A stretch of DNA of 64,000 nt. Origin: Marivirga atlantica (lineage in GTDB: Bacteria; Bacteroidota; Bacteroidia; Cytophagales; Cyclobacteriaceae). Below, piece after piece: positions 41,274 through 49,967 of this stretch. The notes below the pieces were generated by a model. That model was not told the DNA's origin. It was given only the letters and a program-made list of their open reading frames with translations, and did not search any database. Position numbers and translations under genes: made by a program. The DNA lies in the NCBI RefSeq assembly GCF_016734805.1, contig NZ_JAERQG010000005.1, forward strand, positions 1-64,000, written 5' to 3'. The first letter of the stretch is position 1; each line of letters starts with the position of its first letter.

Positions 41274-42465
41274 ACTTTAATTTTCTTTTCTGGAAATTTA
41301 TTTCTTCCTGCAGCCAGATCGACATTTGGTCTTTTAGAGGAAGTAAATTCGGGTTATAGCTGAGGTGGGTTTTTACAGGTAATTGGTTGCAGAGTTTATG
41401 ATAGTAATACAGCAGTTCCAATTTATCTTTTGGGGTTTCTCTTTCTTTTAATTCTTTGTGAATTTGGATGGTGAGGTAATTGAAGAATTTCAAAGCATTA
41501 AAGTTAAGCCTCCAGAGGATCAAGAAAACCTCTTTTCCATTCAATGGTACTTGCTGTTGCGAATATCTGTGAAAAGTCAGTAAGTAATGCTCGTGGTAAA
41601 AGTGGCTTTGATAAGTAAAAGTTAGGGGTTCTAAGATACTCAAGCGATCGAAGGGAATAGTAACTATCCCGTATAATTCGGGATCCAATTGCGCTCTTTC
41701 CACTTGGTCGAGCACTTCGCCAAGCTTTTCAGCATGCTTTATGGCCAACAATAACCTACTTTGATACGGAACAGGTAGATTTGTATCCAAATAATGGCCA
41801 AAGGATTTTTCAATGTAAACTAATATATCCTCGAGGGAGTGATAAGTGAGCTTAAAAATATCGGTAGTTGTATGATCCTCAGAAATCTGAAATAGTGAAT
41901 TCCATTCTTTTTTTGGGATATAGTCATTGAGGATGGACTTCATATACCCGATCATAAGGGTCTGGTTTTTTCTGATATATAACCGGATTTGCTCTTCATC
42001 TTTAAGTTTGAATATTTTTTCATTCAGCTGCTTTGTAATGACTGCATAAGCATCAAAAAGTGTTTCCTGATAATAATAGAATTTAATTTTTTGACCCGAT
42101 AAAGCTTGATAATCATCTTTTATCAGTAACTCTATTATGCTGTATTGACCTTCCAAAATTAATATCTGATTTATCACCTTTTGATTATCTATTTTAAGTT
42201 CTTTAGTCAAAAAATCAAGTATATCAGGAAAGTTTGCATCATCCGTATGCTCCACTGAAGATGATTCAATATTACTAAATCGGGACTCTTTCCATTCATG
42301 AATGATATAACCTTTGATTGTACTGCTCAACTTTATTTTAAGTTGATATTTGGCTTCTGGAAATTTCTCCTTTAAATAATCAACATATAGTTGTGTATTC
42401 GAAGGACGGATTAGCGGTGAAAGGTCTTCATTCAGAATCCGGTAAAAAACAGAGATATTTTCCAT
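41176..42465 (-). CDS. RteC-like protein, probably truncated by a frameshift
   Basis: A 429-residue, mostly helical protein beginning MENISVFYRILNEDLSPLIR. Its last 35 residues (ATTFSGIRSTNDKTLFK then DVGASAFFICQGIF) do not fit the preceding pattern, while another frame (40977-41273) carries the expected RteC-type C-terminal domain. RteC proteins regulate excision of Bacteroidota conjugative transposons, but the resemblance here is limited to the tail and general features, so the name is tentative. The break may be real or a sequencing error. Confidence 0.6.
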   Translation of the reverse strand: MENISVFYRILNEDLSPLIRPSNTQLYVDYLKEKFPEAKYQLKIKLSSTIKGYIIHEWKESRFSNIESSSVEHTDDANFPDILDFLTKELKIDNQKVINQILILEGQYSIIELLIKDDYQALSGQKIKFYYYQETLFDAYAVITKQLNEKIFKLKDEEQIRLYIRKNQTLMIGYMKSILNDYIPKKEWNSLFQISEDHTTTDIFKLTYHSLEDILVYIEKSFGHYLDTNLPVPYQSRLLLAIKHAEKLGEVLDQVERAQLDPELYGIVTIPFDRLSILEPLTFTYQSHFYHEHYLLTFHRYSQQQVPLNGKEVFLILWRLNFNALKFFNYLTIQIHKELKERETPKDKLELLYYYHKLCNQLPVKTHLSYNPNLLPLKDQMSIWLQEEINFQKRKLKYATTFSGIRSTNDKTLFKDVGASAFFICQGIF

Positions 42466-42582
42466 AGACTACAAATGTTAAGTTGAATAACATACTAGAA
42501 AGAGCTTTTGGTGACTTAGAAAGCAATAATTTAATGGTTTATTTATAATACTTTTACGGATAGGATTGGTAAACAGCGATTT

Positions 42583-42596
42583 TTTGACATATATCA
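42583..42596. promoter_or_regulatory. FNR/CRP-like inverted repeat downstream of the Crp/Fnr gene
   Basis: TTGACATATATCAA is an inverted repeat with the TTGAy-N4-rTCAA pattern of FNR-family sites, flanked by further T and A runs that extend the arms to 8 bases. It lies 7 bases after the stop of the Crp/Fnr gene and about 120 bases before the RteC-like gene start. It could be an operator for that gene or a weak terminator for the regulator. Confidence 0.4.
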
Positions 42597-42602
42597 AAAA
42601 AA

Positions 42603-43178
42603 TCAAAGGATTCTTATTTCTGAACGAACCCTACTAAGCGTTTCACCAGAAATACTAAGATAGGAAGAGACATGGTTGAGAGGAATTCTTTGGATGATCC
42701 TTGGCTCACTTTGAAGGAGCATGATGTAACGTTGCTTGGCTGTAAGTGTCTGTAGAGCTGTTAGTCTATCAAGCATCTGACGACTAAAATCTTCCATTAT
42801 CAATCTTCCCAAGCGCTCCCATTGTTGATATTTTGCATATAGACTGTTAAGCTCATCATACTTCAAACTCAAAACAGTGCAATTTTCAATAGCCTGAATG
42901 TATTCAACAGATGGAGTTTGAGTTGTAAAGCTACGCAAGGAGGTTACGAAAGAGTTCTCAAAAGAAAACCAATGAGTCACTGCCTTTTCATTCTTCACAT
43001 GATAAAAACGACAGCAACCTTTAATCAAGAAATGCGCCTCTTTTGTTACTTCACCTTCTACAGCCAGAAAACTACCTTTACGAAAATTTCTCTTGACAAA
43101 TTTTCTTTCAATCTCAAGAGCAGCATCTTCGTCTAATTTTACAAAACTGTTAAGATAGCCCTGAAGTTGCTCATACAT
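42603..43178 (-). CDS. Crp/Fnr-family transcriptional regulator
   Basis: About 191 residues from MYEQLQGYLNSF (ATG 43178); a longer frame overlaps the kinase gene and adds a low-quality N-terminus. A cNMP-binding-like beta roll (FRKGSFLAVEGEVTKEAHFLIKGCCRFYH...) is followed by a C-terminal HTH reduced to QRIPLNHVSSYLSISGETLSRVRSEIR. Such proteins in Bacteroidota usually bind no cAMP. It lies directly downstream of an orphan histidine kinase and may be its effector (inference), although the usual phospho-receiver domain is absent. Confidence 0.85.
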   Translation of the reverse strand: MYEQLQGYLNSFVKLDEDAALEIERKFVKRNFRKGSFLAVEGEVTKEAHFLIKGCCRFYHVKNEKAVTHWFSFENSFVTSLRSFTTQTPSVEYIQAIENCTVLSLKYDELNSLYAKYQQWERLGRLIMEDFSRQMLDRLTALQTLTAKQRYIMLLQSEPRIIQRIPLNHVSSYLSISGETLSRVRSEIRIL

Positions 43179-43269
43179 AATTTTAGTTTTATACCAATTT
43201 GGATTAAGATAAGATATAAATCGTAATATTTTTGAGCGGTACAGTTGAAAATCGAAGTGATGTAAGAAT

Positions 43270-43983
43270 TTAACCATTTTTTTTCGGAAGCTTAATGTAA
43301 AAAGTCGTTCCGCTAGTGGTACTCTCAATCTCGATCTTCCCATCCAGCTCGTCTACCAAGCTTTGGACTATATACAGACCTAACCCATATCCTTGAACGC
43401 TAACGTTAACTCTGAATCGCTCTTTGAAAATTTTCCGTTGTAATTCAATAGGGATACCCAAACCATTGTCTGAAACCGCGATTATTAATCCATCATTTGT
43501 TTGGTCGAACCGCACATGCACGAAGCATTTCTTTTTTTCAGAATCTCTATATTTTATCGCATTGTCGACCAGATTCTGAAGAATTGAAAAAAGCTTATTG
43601 TAATTGCCTTGGTAAGAGTTTGGACCATGACTGTAAACTTCAATTGTAACATCATCTGGAGGGTTAAGTTGATTTAAAACATTTTGAGAGGTTTCTATTA
43701 AGTCAATGTCTGTTACAGAGTGGTCAGGTTCAAAATATTCCCTGATAAGCTCCTCCACTCGGGTGGTTAAATCTGTCGAAGTTTGTAAAAGTATACTGGC
43801 ATACTCATTTTTTCTCGATAAGTCCGATTCTTCCTTAGTCAGTTGCGCAATTCCCTTCATGGTATGAATGGGACTCAAAATATCATGTGTAATCCTTGCT
43901 ATGAGGGATTTTAATTTTTCTTCTTTCTTTAAAACCATAGTTATGTTGTTGATGTGACTATCATCTAAGATAAACAAACACAT
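43270..43983 (-). CDS. Orphan sensor histidine kinase without sensor domain
   Basis: A 237-residue kinase consisting only of the catalytic core. H box: LIARITHDILSPIHTMKGIA (His at about residue 34). N box NLVDNAIKYRDSEKKKC, G1 box VSDNGLGIP and G2 box GYGLGLYIVQSLVDELDGKI. There is no membrane helix, so any input must come from a partner. The start is either 43983 or an internal ATG at 43938. It is divergent from the XRE-type gene at 44052, with a perfect 18-base palindrome between them. Confidence 0.87.
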   Translation of the reverse strand: MCLFILDDSHINNITMVLKKEEKLKSLIARITHDILSPIHTMKGIAQLTKEESDLSRKNEYASILLQTSTDLTTRVEELIREYFEPDHSVTDIDLIETSQNVLNQLNPPDDVTIEVYSHGPNSYQGNYNKLFSILQNLVDNAIKYRDSEKKKCFVHVRFDQTNDGLIIAVSDNGLGIPIELQRKIFKERFRVNVSVQGYGLGLYIVQSLVDELDGKIEIESTTSGTTFYIKLPKKNG

Positions 43984-43987
43984 TCAA

Positions 43988-44005
43988 TACACCTAATTAG
44001 GTGTA
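43988..44005. promoter_or_regulatory. Perfect 18-base palindrome between divergent kinase and XRE genes
   Basis: TACACCTAATTAGGTGTA is self-complementary over all 18 bases. It lies 5 bases before the kinase start and 47 bases before the XRE-type start, in the only intergenic space the two share. The XRE-type repressor is the best candidate to bind it. Confidence 0.6.
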
Positions 44006-44051
44006 CTTATTTAAGAGTAACTTTTAAGCAAAAATATTCATTTTTTTACGG

Positions 44052-44294
44052 ATGGATAAAAAAGAAGAGCAGGTAAAAAATATAGATATAGATAGGTTGG
44101 CCAAGAGAATAAAACAACTCAGGCTGGAGAAGGGACATGTGAATTATGAAACCTTTGCCATTGAAAATGGTATTTCAAGATCACAGTACTGGCGGTACGA
44201 GAAGGGAGAAGATTTACGTTTTAGCAGCCTCATGCGGGTCATTCGCGCCTTAAAAGTCAGCCCTGAAGAATTTTTTAGTGAAGGGTTTGATTGA
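44052..44294 (+). CDS. XRE-family HTH transcriptional regulator
   Basis: An 80-residue protein: a short acidic N-terminus, then a Cro/C1-type HTH (LAKRIKQLRLEKGHVNYETF, AIENGISRSQYWRYEKGEDLRFSSLMRVIRALKVSPEEFFSEG). Such small XRE proteins occur commonly at the ends of mobile elements in Bacteroidota, next to a tRNA gene. It is divergent from the orphan kinase and probably represses both genes through the palindrome at 43988-44005. Confidence 0.88.
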   Translation: MDKKEEQVKNIDIDRLAKRIKQLRLEKGHVNYETFAIENGISRSQYWRYEKGEDLRFSSLMRVIRALKVSPEEFFSEGFD

Positions 44295-44392
44295 TTATGC
44301 CTACTTAATTTCAATCACGGCAGTCAATTTTTCTCTAAAAAAGATAAACGAGTGTGATCTGAGAAAATAGGCAAGACTGATATGTTATAAAA

Positions 44393-44425
44393 AAACCCTT
44401 GCAAATCATTGATTTACAAGGGTTT
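44393..44425 (-). terminator. Terminator of the tRNA-Thr transcript
   Basis: AAACCCTTG, an inner AAATCA/TGATTT pair, and CAAGGGTTT form a long hairpin of about 15 base pairs. On the minus strand it is followed by a T run (TTTTTTTATAAC). It lies a few bases downstream of the tRNA 3' end. Confidence 0.75.
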
Positions 44426-44430
44426 AAAAG

Positions 44431-44503
<73 letters not shown>

Positions 44504-44621
44504 TTAAAGAGAACGCAATTTTAAAAAAAAAATTCAAAAAGTGTTCAAAATCTTAATATTTCAATAATCAAAAACTCTTATGCCTTTGATTTTCAGTTGC
44601 TTACAACTCCAAAGCCCGCTT

Positions 44622-44660
44622 ATTACAAGTCAGTTGCTCTACCAGCTGAGCTAAAGAGGC
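44622..44660 (-). pseudogene. 5' part of a second tRNA-Thr (broken copy)
   Basis: Minus strand GCCTCTTTAGCTCAGCTGGT and onwards through the anticodon loop (ACTTGTAAT) matches the first 39 bases of the intact tRNA-Thr at 44431-44503 with one difference (GCCTCTT against GCCTCCT). After the anticodon loop the sequence is unrelated and cannot form a T arm or acceptor stem. It lies next to the promoter at 44703-44733, before the intact tRNA, so the transcript would begin with this fragment. Confidence 0.85.
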
Positions 44661-44702
44661 TTTTTTGCGTTTGAGAGCTTGTTTTTTCCCTCATTGCGGT
44701 TG

Positions 44703-44733
44703 CAAATATAGGGGGTGTTTTTATTAATACAAA
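44703..44733 (-). promoter_or_regulatory. Promoter of the tRNA-Thr transcript
   Basis: On the minus strand TATATTTG (44703-44710) is a perfect -7 element TAnnTTTG, and TTTG (44730-44733) lies exactly 19 bases upstream as the -33 element. Transcription would enter the broken tRNA at 44622-44660 and then the intact tRNA-Thr. Confidence 0.8.
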
Positions 44734-44766
44734 CCCATTTTCAAAAAAAATTCAATTAAATTTTAA

Positions 44767-46785
44767 CTAAACAGAACGCACTATTCGTAACTGCTTCTTT
44801 AACAGGGATATCTCCTTTTCTGCCTCTTCAATTTTTTTATCAAATTCTTTTTTCAAATTATCAGCAGTTTTTGATGCAGCAAAAAATTCAAGGTTTGTTT
44901 TCCACGTAACAATATCATTATTCAAGTCTGATATTTTTTTACGGATTGCATGTTCTTTCTGATTAAGCTTTTTATCAGCATTAGGTCCAGCCATGATCTT
45001 AGTAAGCTGTGCCATAAGTTTTACCTTATTCAGTTGTTCCTCGCTTAGCTTATCTTCAGACTTCTCAATAAAGCCACTAACAGCATCTGAAAACTTTTCT
45101 TTAATTGTTTGAATATTAGCTCTAGGAACAAAGCCTATTTTACTAAAAGCCTCTTCGTATGCTTCTAATTGCTCAATATCTCCAGCTTCTAACTTCGTGA
45201 TCTGTTCAACTATGTCCTGCTTGGCCTCCAAATTGGCTTTGTATTCTTTTTCCGCCTCCTTATTACCTGCACGCTTATTAGTAAAGAAGGTATCACAAGC
45301 ACTTTTAAATTCTTTGTAGATACTCTCCCTGAACTTTTCAGGAACAGGTCCTATCTCTCTCCACTGGTTTTGTAGCTTCTTAAGCCTGTCGGCAGTTTTA
45401 TTCCACTCCGTACTGTCCTGTAGTGCCTTAGCTTCTTCAACTAGTACTTTTTTCTTATTAAGGTTCTCCTCTCTTAATGAATCTAATCTTTTAAAGAATT
45501 CATGCTTATTTGCAAAGAATTGTTTGAAGTTAGACCAAAATGCCTTGTTAATGGATTTGGCATTTTCTTTTGGTACCTGACCTGTTGACTCCCATTCTTT
45601 TTGAATAGCAAGAAGCTCCTTTGTTTTGGCATTCCATTCTTTGATTTTATCGGAATCAAAACTTAGATAATCAGTCATTTTATCAATAATGGCTTCTTTC
45701 TTTTCCAGGTTTTCCTTTTGAACATCTTTCAATTTATCTAGATAACCCTTTCTACGTTCGTAAACAGCATCTGAAGCTGCTTTGAAACGCTGCCATAACG
45801 GCTCTTGGTCATCTTTAGGAACAGGACCAATATGTTTAAACTCTTCATGAAGATCATTTAACTGCTTAACTGCAGCAGGAACATCATTCATTTGAGCTAA
45901 CTCTTCAGCTTTCACACAAAGCTCTAATTTAGCTTCGAGGTTTTTCTTTCTATCAAGCTCTTTTAGCTCATATAAAATACTTCTCTGATCGTAATATCTA
46001 TCTAAAAGGGCATTATAATTAGCCCATAAAGTTTTGGCTTGCGGGCCAGGAACCTGACCAATAGTTTTCCACTCCTTTTGCAGGTCCTTTATAACGTTTA
46101 ATCCAGTGATAGTCTCTTCTTCATCTACCAACTCTCTAAGCTTGTCCAGAATTTCTTCTTTTCTTTTGAGGTTTTCATCTCTTTGCTTTTCAAGCTCTTT
46201 ATAATGCTTTCTTCTTCTATCCTTAAATAGCTGATAGTTGGCATCGAACCTATCATTAAGTTCGTCATGCTTCATTGCAAAATCAGCTTCTTCACCCCCA
46301 TCTGCCAAGAATTTATCTAATGCTTCCTTCTTTTCAGCATCATAAATCTCATCAAAAAGTGGCTTTATTTCATTAAGAATACGATCTCCTCTTTTGAAAT
46401 TATCACTATGCGATACTTCCTTTATAACTTCAACTAATTGAGCTTTATCATAATTACTATAGTCGGGAAGTTCCTCTTCATGATGTTCATCATCATCTTC
46501 ATCCTGATTTTCAGCATCAGAACTTTCCTCTTTATCCTCTACCTTTTCAGCTTCTACTTGCTGCTCTTCTTTGGTGGCGGATTCATCACTTTGTTCAGCT
46601 ACTTCTGCCTTCTCATCAGATAAGCTCTCTTGCACTATGGCTTCATCTGCCTCATTAACAGCATTATCAGTAGCTTCAGCCTTTACCTCCTGAGTAGCAT
46701 CATTAGTTGTGTTGTTCTCCTTCTGAACATTTTCTTGTTCCTGATTTTCCTCAGGCTTGTTAGAAGTACCGTTTTCTTCAGTCAT
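44767..46785 (-). CDS. DUF349 domain protein
   Basis: A 672-residue soluble protein. The N-terminal 115 residues are acidic low complexity (Glu/Asp/Ser/Asn). The rest is a chain of about five DUF349 repeats, each with a helix ending in GxVP (KEWKTIGQVPG, EEFKHIGPVPK, KEWESTGQVPK, NQWREIGPVPE, SKIGFVPRAN). DUF349 is found in many Bacteroidota proteins of unknown function. The C-terminal 60 residues form a coiled coil (LKKEFDKKIEEAEKEISLLKKQLR). It is a normal chromosomal gene, the first after the island. Confidence 0.92.
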   Translation of the reverse strand: MTEENGTSNKPEENQEQENVQKENNTTNDATQEVKAEATDNAVNEADEAIVQESLSDEKAEVAEQSDESATKEEQQVEAEKVEDKEESSDAENQDEDDDEHHEEELPDYSNYDKAQLVEVIKEVSHSDNFKRGDRILNEIKPLFDEIYDAEKKEALDKFLADGGEEADFAMKHDELNDRFDANYQLFKDRRRKHYKELEKQRDENLKRKEEILDKLRELVDEEETITGLNVIKDLQKEWKTIGQVPGPQAKTLWANYNALLDRYYDQRSILYELKELDRKKNLEAKLELCVKAEELAQMNDVPAAVKQLNDLHEEFKHIGPVPKDDQEPLWQRFKAASDAVYERRKGYLDKLKDVQKENLEKKEAIIDKMTDYLSFDSDKIKEWNAKTKELLAIQKEWESTGQVPKENAKSINKAFWSNFKQFFANKHEFFKRLDSLREENLNKKKVLVEEAKALQDSTEWNKTADRLKKLQNQWREIGPVPEKFRESIYKEFKSACDTFFTNKRAGNKEAEKEYKANLEAKQDIVEQITKLEAGDIEQLEAYEEAFSKIGFVPRANIQTIKEKFSDAVSGFIEKSEDKLSEEQLNKVKLMAQLTKIMAGPNADKKLNQKEHAIRKKISDLNNDIVTWKTNLEFFAASKTADNLKKEFDKKIEEAEKEISLLKKQLRIVRSV

Positions 46786-46847
46786 CGTAATTAGATTCTA
46801 TTGTTGGAAATAGATACAATATTAATTAAAAATACTTAATTGATGAA

Positions 46848-47426
46848 TTAATTAAGCTTAGGATCAGTAGGATAATTGGCATAAACTTTAAATCTCCCTC
46901 CCATTTTCTCAAGGGTATCTTTCCAAAGTTTATCAGGATCCGTATTAAAAATGTATGATGGATGCACGCCTCTTGCAACAATCCATGTATTTTCGTCAAT
47001 TTCTTGCTGTAATTGAAATTCAGACCAACCACTATAGCCTACAAAAAATCTTATCTTATTCTGATCAATTGCATTAGCCTTTAATAGGGAAATTAGAAGA
47101 TCGAAATCACCACCCCAGCATAATCCTTCTTGTATCAGTTGGCCACTTTGATATAGAGGCTCAATGTCATGAATAAAATGTAATGTATTCTGTTGAACTG
47201 GTCCGCCAACATAAAGATTTGTTTTAAAGCTCTCCACTTCGTCAAGCACTTCATCCACATTTAGCATGGATAACTTATTCAATACAAAGCCAAATGAACC
47301 TTCTTCATTGTGCTCGCAAAGTAAAATTACGGTTCTATCAAAGTTATTATCAGGCAATAGTGGTTCAGAGATTAGCAAATCTCCTTTAGCAGGTGTGTCA
47401 ATATTTTTATATTGAAAAAATTCCAT
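46848..47426 (-). CDS. YqgE/AlgH family protein
   Basis: A 192-residue protein of the DUF179 (YqgE/AlgH) family: KGDLLISEPLLPDNNFDRTV, CEHNEEGSFGFVLNKLS, LYVGGPVQQNTLHFIH, CWGGDFDLLISLL and FFVGYSGWSEFQLQQEI are the conserved blocks, in the expected order. AlgH proteins are small, soluble and of uncertain biochemical function. It starts one base after the MiaE stop (overlap at 47426), so the two are co-transcribed. Confidence 0.93.
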   Translation of the reverse strand: MEFFQYKNIDTPAKGDLLISEPLLPDNNFDRTVILLCEHNEEGSFGFVLNKLSMLNVDEVLDEVESFKTNLYVGGPVQQNTLHFIHDIEPLYQSGQLIQEGLCWGGDFDLLISLLKANAIDQNKIRFFVGYSGWSEFQLQQEIDENTWIVARGVHPSYIFNTDPDKLWKDTLEKMGGRFKVYANYPTDPKLN

Positions 47427-48010
47427 TAGTGCAATGCCGCCTTCAGTGGAAGAGCCTGAAGAATTTTTGCTTCTTCAATACTCATTTGCTCTAATCTATT
47501 ATATACTTCTTCTTTTTCAAAATATTGAAGCGCCATATCAACAAATATTTCACCATGTCGGGCTTCAGATGCCCACAGCCTATGATAAAATTTCTTTAAA
47601 TCTCCTTCTGGCAATGCCTCATAGATAAGTCTAAAGCGTTCAGCACCTCGAGTTTCTACGAGAGAAGCCAATAGTAACCTATCCATAAATCTATCTTCCT
47701 TTCCTGATCGGCACAGGTTTATTAAATCGGCAACATAATGATCTTTTCCTATTTCATGAGGAAGCTCCACTCCTCTTTCCTCCATAATTTTGTAAACATC
47801 CCTAAAATGTTCGAGTTCTTCCACACCAGTATTTATCAATTCAGGGATTATCTCTAATCTATCAGGAAATTTTGCTACGAAACTCATAGCCATACTGCTT
47901 GCCTTACGCTCACAATTAGCATGATCTTGTAGAAATGCATTAAAATCGCTCATCACTGTATCAACCCATTCCTTACTACTTTCACACTTTAAATCAATTC
48001 GCTGCTTCAT
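47426..48010 (-). CDS. miaE: tRNA-(ms2io6A)-hydroxylase MiaE
   Basis: A 194-residue diiron hydroxylase that adds a hydroxyl to the isopentenyl side chain of modified A37 in tRNA. The ligand pattern of a ferritin-like four-helix bundle is visible: NCERKASSMAM, ELEHFRDVY (Glu, His), ETRGAERFRLI and SEARHGEIFVDMAL. Length matches the family (about 195-270). It is followed by algH with a one-base overlap. Confidence 0.9.
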   Translation of the reverse strand: MKQRIDLKCESSKEWVDTVMSDFNAFLQDHANCERKASSMAMSFVAKFPDRLEIIPELINTGVEELEHFRDVYKIMEERGVELPHEIGKDHYVADLINLCRSGKEDRFMDRLLLASLVETRGAERFRLIYEALPEGDLKKFYHRLWASEARHGEIFVDMALQYFEKEEVYNRLEQMSIEEAKILQALPLKAALH

Positions 48011-48102
48011 ATGTTAATTTGATTTTGCTCAAATATTGTAATGATTAGAAAACAATAATACTTTTGGACAATTGTAGAAACAAATGAATCCTGCTAAACT
48101 TT

Positions 48103-48741
48103 ATGGACAAATCAATAGCTGATATCCGAAAAGACTATACAAAAGCTTCACTATCAGAAAGCGATGTGGCTAAAAACCCTTTAATACAATTCAGGAAATG
48201 GTTTGACGAGGCTATTTCATCTCAGGTGCTGGAACCAAATGCAATGAATTTAGCAACCATCAAGAAGGATCGTGTAAGTTCCAGAATAGTGCTTCTTAAA
48301 GATTTAGATGCACAAGGATTTGTTTTCTACACCAATTACGAAAGCCAAAAAGGACAACAGATGGCCAATAATCAAAACGTGGCATTAACTTTCTTTTGGC
48401 CTGAATTGGAAAGACAAGTGAGAATTGAGGGAGTTGTGGAAAAGGTTTCTGTTAAAGAGAGTACTGCTTACTTCCACAGCCGCCCCAGAGGAAGCCAAAT
48501 TGGTGCCTGGGTCTCTCACCAAAGTAATACCATAAACAGTCGCGAATTTCTTGAGCAGCGTCAGGAGGAGTACCAGAGTCAATTTGAAGGTAAGGAAGTG
48601 CCTAAACCAGAATATTGGGGAGGTTACAGAGTTATCCCTAATCTTTTAGAGTTTTGGCAAGGCCGCAGCAGCAGGTTACATGATAGAATTCAATTTGAGA
48701 AAGTTAACAATGATTGGAAAATAGAGCGCCTGTCCCCTTGA
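48103..48741 (+). CDS. pdxH: Pyridoxamine 5'-phosphate oxidase
   Basis: A 212-residue FMN-dependent enzyme that converts pyridoxamine- or pyridoxine-5'-phosphate to pyridoxal-5'-phosphate. The family blocks are NPLIQFRKWFDEA, MNLATIKKDRVSSRIVLLK, FVFYTNYESQKGQQMANNQ, SRPRGSQIGAWVSHQS, EYWGGYRVIPNLLEFWQG and RSSRLHDR, which contains the FMN/PLP-contacting residues, ending WKIERLSP, the usual C-terminus. The plus-strand orientation begins a short divergent unit with the glycosyltransferase gene. Confidence 0.96.
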   Translation: MDKSIADIRKDYTKASLSESDVAKNPLIQFRKWFDEAISSQVLEPNAMNLATIKKDRVSSRIVLLKDLDAQGFVFYTNYESQKGQQMANNQNVALTFFWPELERQVRIEGVVEKVSVKESTAYFHSRPRGSQIGAWVSHQSNTINSREFLEQRQEEYQSQFEGKEVPKPEYWGGYRVIPNLLEFWQGRSSRLHDRIQFEKVNNDWKIERLSP

Positions 48742-49967
48742 GTAATATCTATTTTGAAAGATACGCCTATCCTAAAAGGTTTATAAAACACCCAATTAAG
48801 AGCGACTGCTTTTTAAGCGTTGTTATACCTGCTTATAAAGAACCTGACATAGTTGCTAGTTTGCAATCACTTTATGATTGTCAGCAAACTCGGTTTCCTG
48901 TAGAAATCATCATCGTATTAAATTATTCTGAAAAAGATAGTGATGCAGTAAACATACAAACTGAGCAATCAGCTGCATGTTTACATGATTACATAGAGGC
49001 TAATCAAGCTGAGTGGATTAATACATATATTATTAAGGCTTATGATTTACCAAAGAAGCAAGCTGGAGTTGGCCTAGCTAGAAAAATCGGGATGGATGAA
49101 GCTGCCTATCGCTTTAACAAAATTGATCAAGATGGTATAATCGTTTGTTTTGATGCTGATAGCAAGTGTACTACCAATTACCTTATTGAAATTGAAAGCC
49201 AGTTCCTAAAAGCAGCGAATATTCTGGGAGCTTCCATACATTATGAGCATCCGTTACAGAATGAACATGGTGAGTTGAATTTACCTATAATCCAATACGA
49301 ACTGCACCTGCGATATTATATTCAGGCCTTGGCTTATACTAATTATCCGTTTGCCTTTCATACCATTGGTTCAAGCATGGCAGTCCGTTCGTCTACCTAT
49401 CAAAAGCAAGGAGGAATGAATACCCGAAAAGCCGGGGAAGATTTCTACTTTTTACACAAAATCATTCCTTTAGGAGGCTTCATTAACATAACAAATGCAA
49501 CAGTTATACCTTCACCCCGTGAATCAAACAGAGTGCCTTTCGGAACAGGAAAAGCTATATCAGCTCATAATAGTAAAGAAAAATTACTTGGGTATACTTA
49601 TGACTTCATGATTTTCAAAATCATAAAATCCTTTTTTGAACAGGCAGATAGTGAAAATTTCCTTGACGATATCCCAAATCAAATAAAGGCTTTTCTCAAA
49701 GAGAATAATTTAGCAGAAGAGCTTGAAAAAATAAAGAAACAGTCGAAAAATCAGGCACATTTTATTGATAGGTTTTACCAGTGGTTCAATGGTTTTAAGG
49801 TACTAAAATGCGTTCATTTCCTACGTGACAACTTCTATCCTGACCAACCTATTCAAGAAAGCTGTTATCAATTGTTTCAACAGCATCAGGCATTAAAAGC
49901 TATTGAAACGCCAACAGAAAGTCTGGGTCAGTTAATTGTATTAAGAAATTATGAGCGTAGTTTATAA
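48738..49967 (+). CDS. Glycosyltransferase family 2 protein
   Basis: A 409-residue GT-A-type glycosyltransferase: SVVIPAYKEPDIVASLQSLYDCQ at the N-terminus, GIIVCFDADSKCTTNYL (DxD) near residue 150 and EDFYFLHKI. The likely start is the TTG at 48738 that overlaps the pdxH stop (CTTGAG), giving an N-terminus MSNIYFERYAYPKRF; a TTG at 48714 is also in frame. It converges on BshB1, whose gene overlaps its end by 6 bases. The substrate is unknown; many Bacteroidota have a homologue next to pdxH. Confidence 0.88.
   Translation: MSNIYFERYAYPKRFIKHPIKSDCFLSVVIPAYKEPDIVASLQSLYDCQQTRFPVEIIIVLNYSEKDSDAVNIQTEQSAACLHDYIEANQAEWINTYIIKAYDLPKKQAGVGLARKIGMDEAAYRFNKIDQDGIIVCFDADSKCTTNYLIEIESQFLKAANILGASIHYEHPLQNEHGELNLPIIQYELHLRYYIQALAYTNYPFAFHTIGSSMAVRSSTYQKQGGMNTRKAGEDFYFLHKIIPLGGFINITNATVIPSPRESNRVPFGTGKAISAHNSKEKLLGYTYDFMIFKIIKSFFEQADSENFLDDIPNQIKAFLKENNLAEELEKIKKQSKNQAHFIDRFYQWFNGFKVLKCVHFLRDNFYPDQPIQESCYQLFQQHQALKAIETPTESLGQLIVLRNYERSL

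Noticed and set aside
38316-44294. A complete conjugative element with integrase and transfer genes.
   Set aside because: No integrase, relaxase or Tra genes are seen here. Only a replication-like protein, small HTH proteins and regulators are present, so the element is partial or extends beyond the left side of the window.
44622-44660. A second functional tRNA-Thr.
   Set aside because: Only the 5' part up to the anticodon loop is present; no T arm or acceptor 3' strand can be formed from the sequence that follows.
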